Shown: in pieces, positions 12,262-12,556 of the stretch
How positions within the stretch are numbered: the first letter of the stretch is position 1
How the letters are laid out: each line of letters begins with the position of its first letter
From: Methanosarcinales archaeon
GTDB taxonomy: Archaea; Halobacteriota; Methanosarcinia; Methanosarcinales; Methanocomedenaceae
Assembly: GCA_030666885.1 (NCBI GenBank)
Contig: DAOUWY010000027.1
Span: 1-12,556, forward strand
Direction of reading: 5' to 3'
Length of the DNA stretch: 12,556 nt
The notes under the pieces: generated by a model
Database searches by the model: none
What the model saw: only the letters and a program-made list of their open reading frames with translations
Told to the model about the DNA's origin: nothing
Program-made: the position numbers and the translations under genes

Positions 12262-12549
12262 ATGCAGATCGAATCCATTGAACTGGAAAACGGCACGGCA
12301 CTTGGCCTGAAAATGGATATGGAACATGCGCCGCTGCTGGTCATAAGGGCACCCAGGGGTTTCGTGATGTGCGGATACCTGGATATATCCATGGCAGAAC
12401 AACTGGACGACGTAGCCGTAAAAGTGAGGGGTGTAAGGAATTTCGAGGACGTGCTGGCATCAGGTGTGGTGGAGGCTACTAAGGCTGCGGCCGATCTGGG
12501 AATTGAAGTGGGAATGCCTGCCAGGCAGGCCCTTGAGCGTATGTTTTAA
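12262..12549 (+). CDS. DUF1805 (YunC-like) family protein
   Basis: A 95-residue protein matching the DUF1805 family, which includes B. subtilis YunC; no biochemical function is established. Family traits seen: LLVIRAPRGFVMCGYLDISM (25-44) with Cys37 in the conserved GFVMCGYLD, a central VKVRGVRNFEDVLASGVV (53-70), and AADLGIEVGMPARQALERMF (76-95) at the C-terminus, where DLGI-x-GM is highly typical. The length is complete. ATG 12262 follows the zinc-ribbon stop by 3 nt, with translation probably coupled. Downstream sequence is cut by the window end. Confidence 0.9.
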   Translation: MQIESIELENGTALGLKMDMEHAPLLVIRAPRGFVMCGYLDISMAEQLDDVAVKVRGVRNFEDVLASGVVEATKAAADLGIEVGMPARQALERMF

Positions 12550-12556
12550 AAATTCA

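Overview
The window is from a euryarchaeon of the Methanosarcinales type that carries a canonical methyl-coenzyme M reductase (MCR). The left 4.9 kb is an mcrBDCGA operon on the minus strand, with mcrA cut by the left window edge. McrA reads like Methanosarcina/ANME-2-type McrA and keeps the residues expected to be modified (His, Arg, Gln, thioglycine Gly, Asp, Cys). One active-site position differs: methionine replaces the glutamine that sits between the F430-pocket Phe and Tyr in methanogen enzymes. With the complete five-gene operon, this fits an ANME-2-like methane oxidiser or a close methanogenic relative. That placement is an inference; the sequence alone does not tell methane formation from methane oxidation.

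Divergent from mcr, across a 386 to 422 bp intergenic region rich in short repeats, lies mmp10. It encodes the cobalamin-dependent radical SAM enzyme that methylates the McrA arginine, so the modifier sits next to its substrate's operon. It converges on an AhpD-like (carboxymuconolactone decarboxylase family) gene. Next come rps8e on the minus strand, with a hairpin/poly-T terminator, a tRNA-Arg(CCU) on the plus strand, and a soluble P-type-ATPase-like HAD phosphatase on the plus strand. A row of TTATAC/GTATAA elements lies between rps8e and the tRNA.

From 8998 to 11620 a minus-strand operon runs rps19e, a PDCD5-like DNA-binding protein, a PP-loop ATPase, rpl39e, rpl31e, aIF6. This is the widespread archaeal translation cluster; the PP-loop gene overlaps its neighbour by an ATGA junction and rpl18a (LX) is missing after aIF6. 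A 479 bp AT-rich gap with an 18 bp tandem duplication follows. The right end holds a plus-strand pair: a 52-residue zinc ribbon and a DUF1805 (YunC-like) protein.

No insertion sequence, CRISPR array, prophage or conjugative gene is visible. The window is a housekeeping and energy-metabolism region. Its interest lies in the McrA active-site substitution, the repeat-rich control region shared by mcr and mmp10, and several uncharacterised genes (PP-loop ATPase, HAD, zinc ribbon/DUF1805, AhpD-like).
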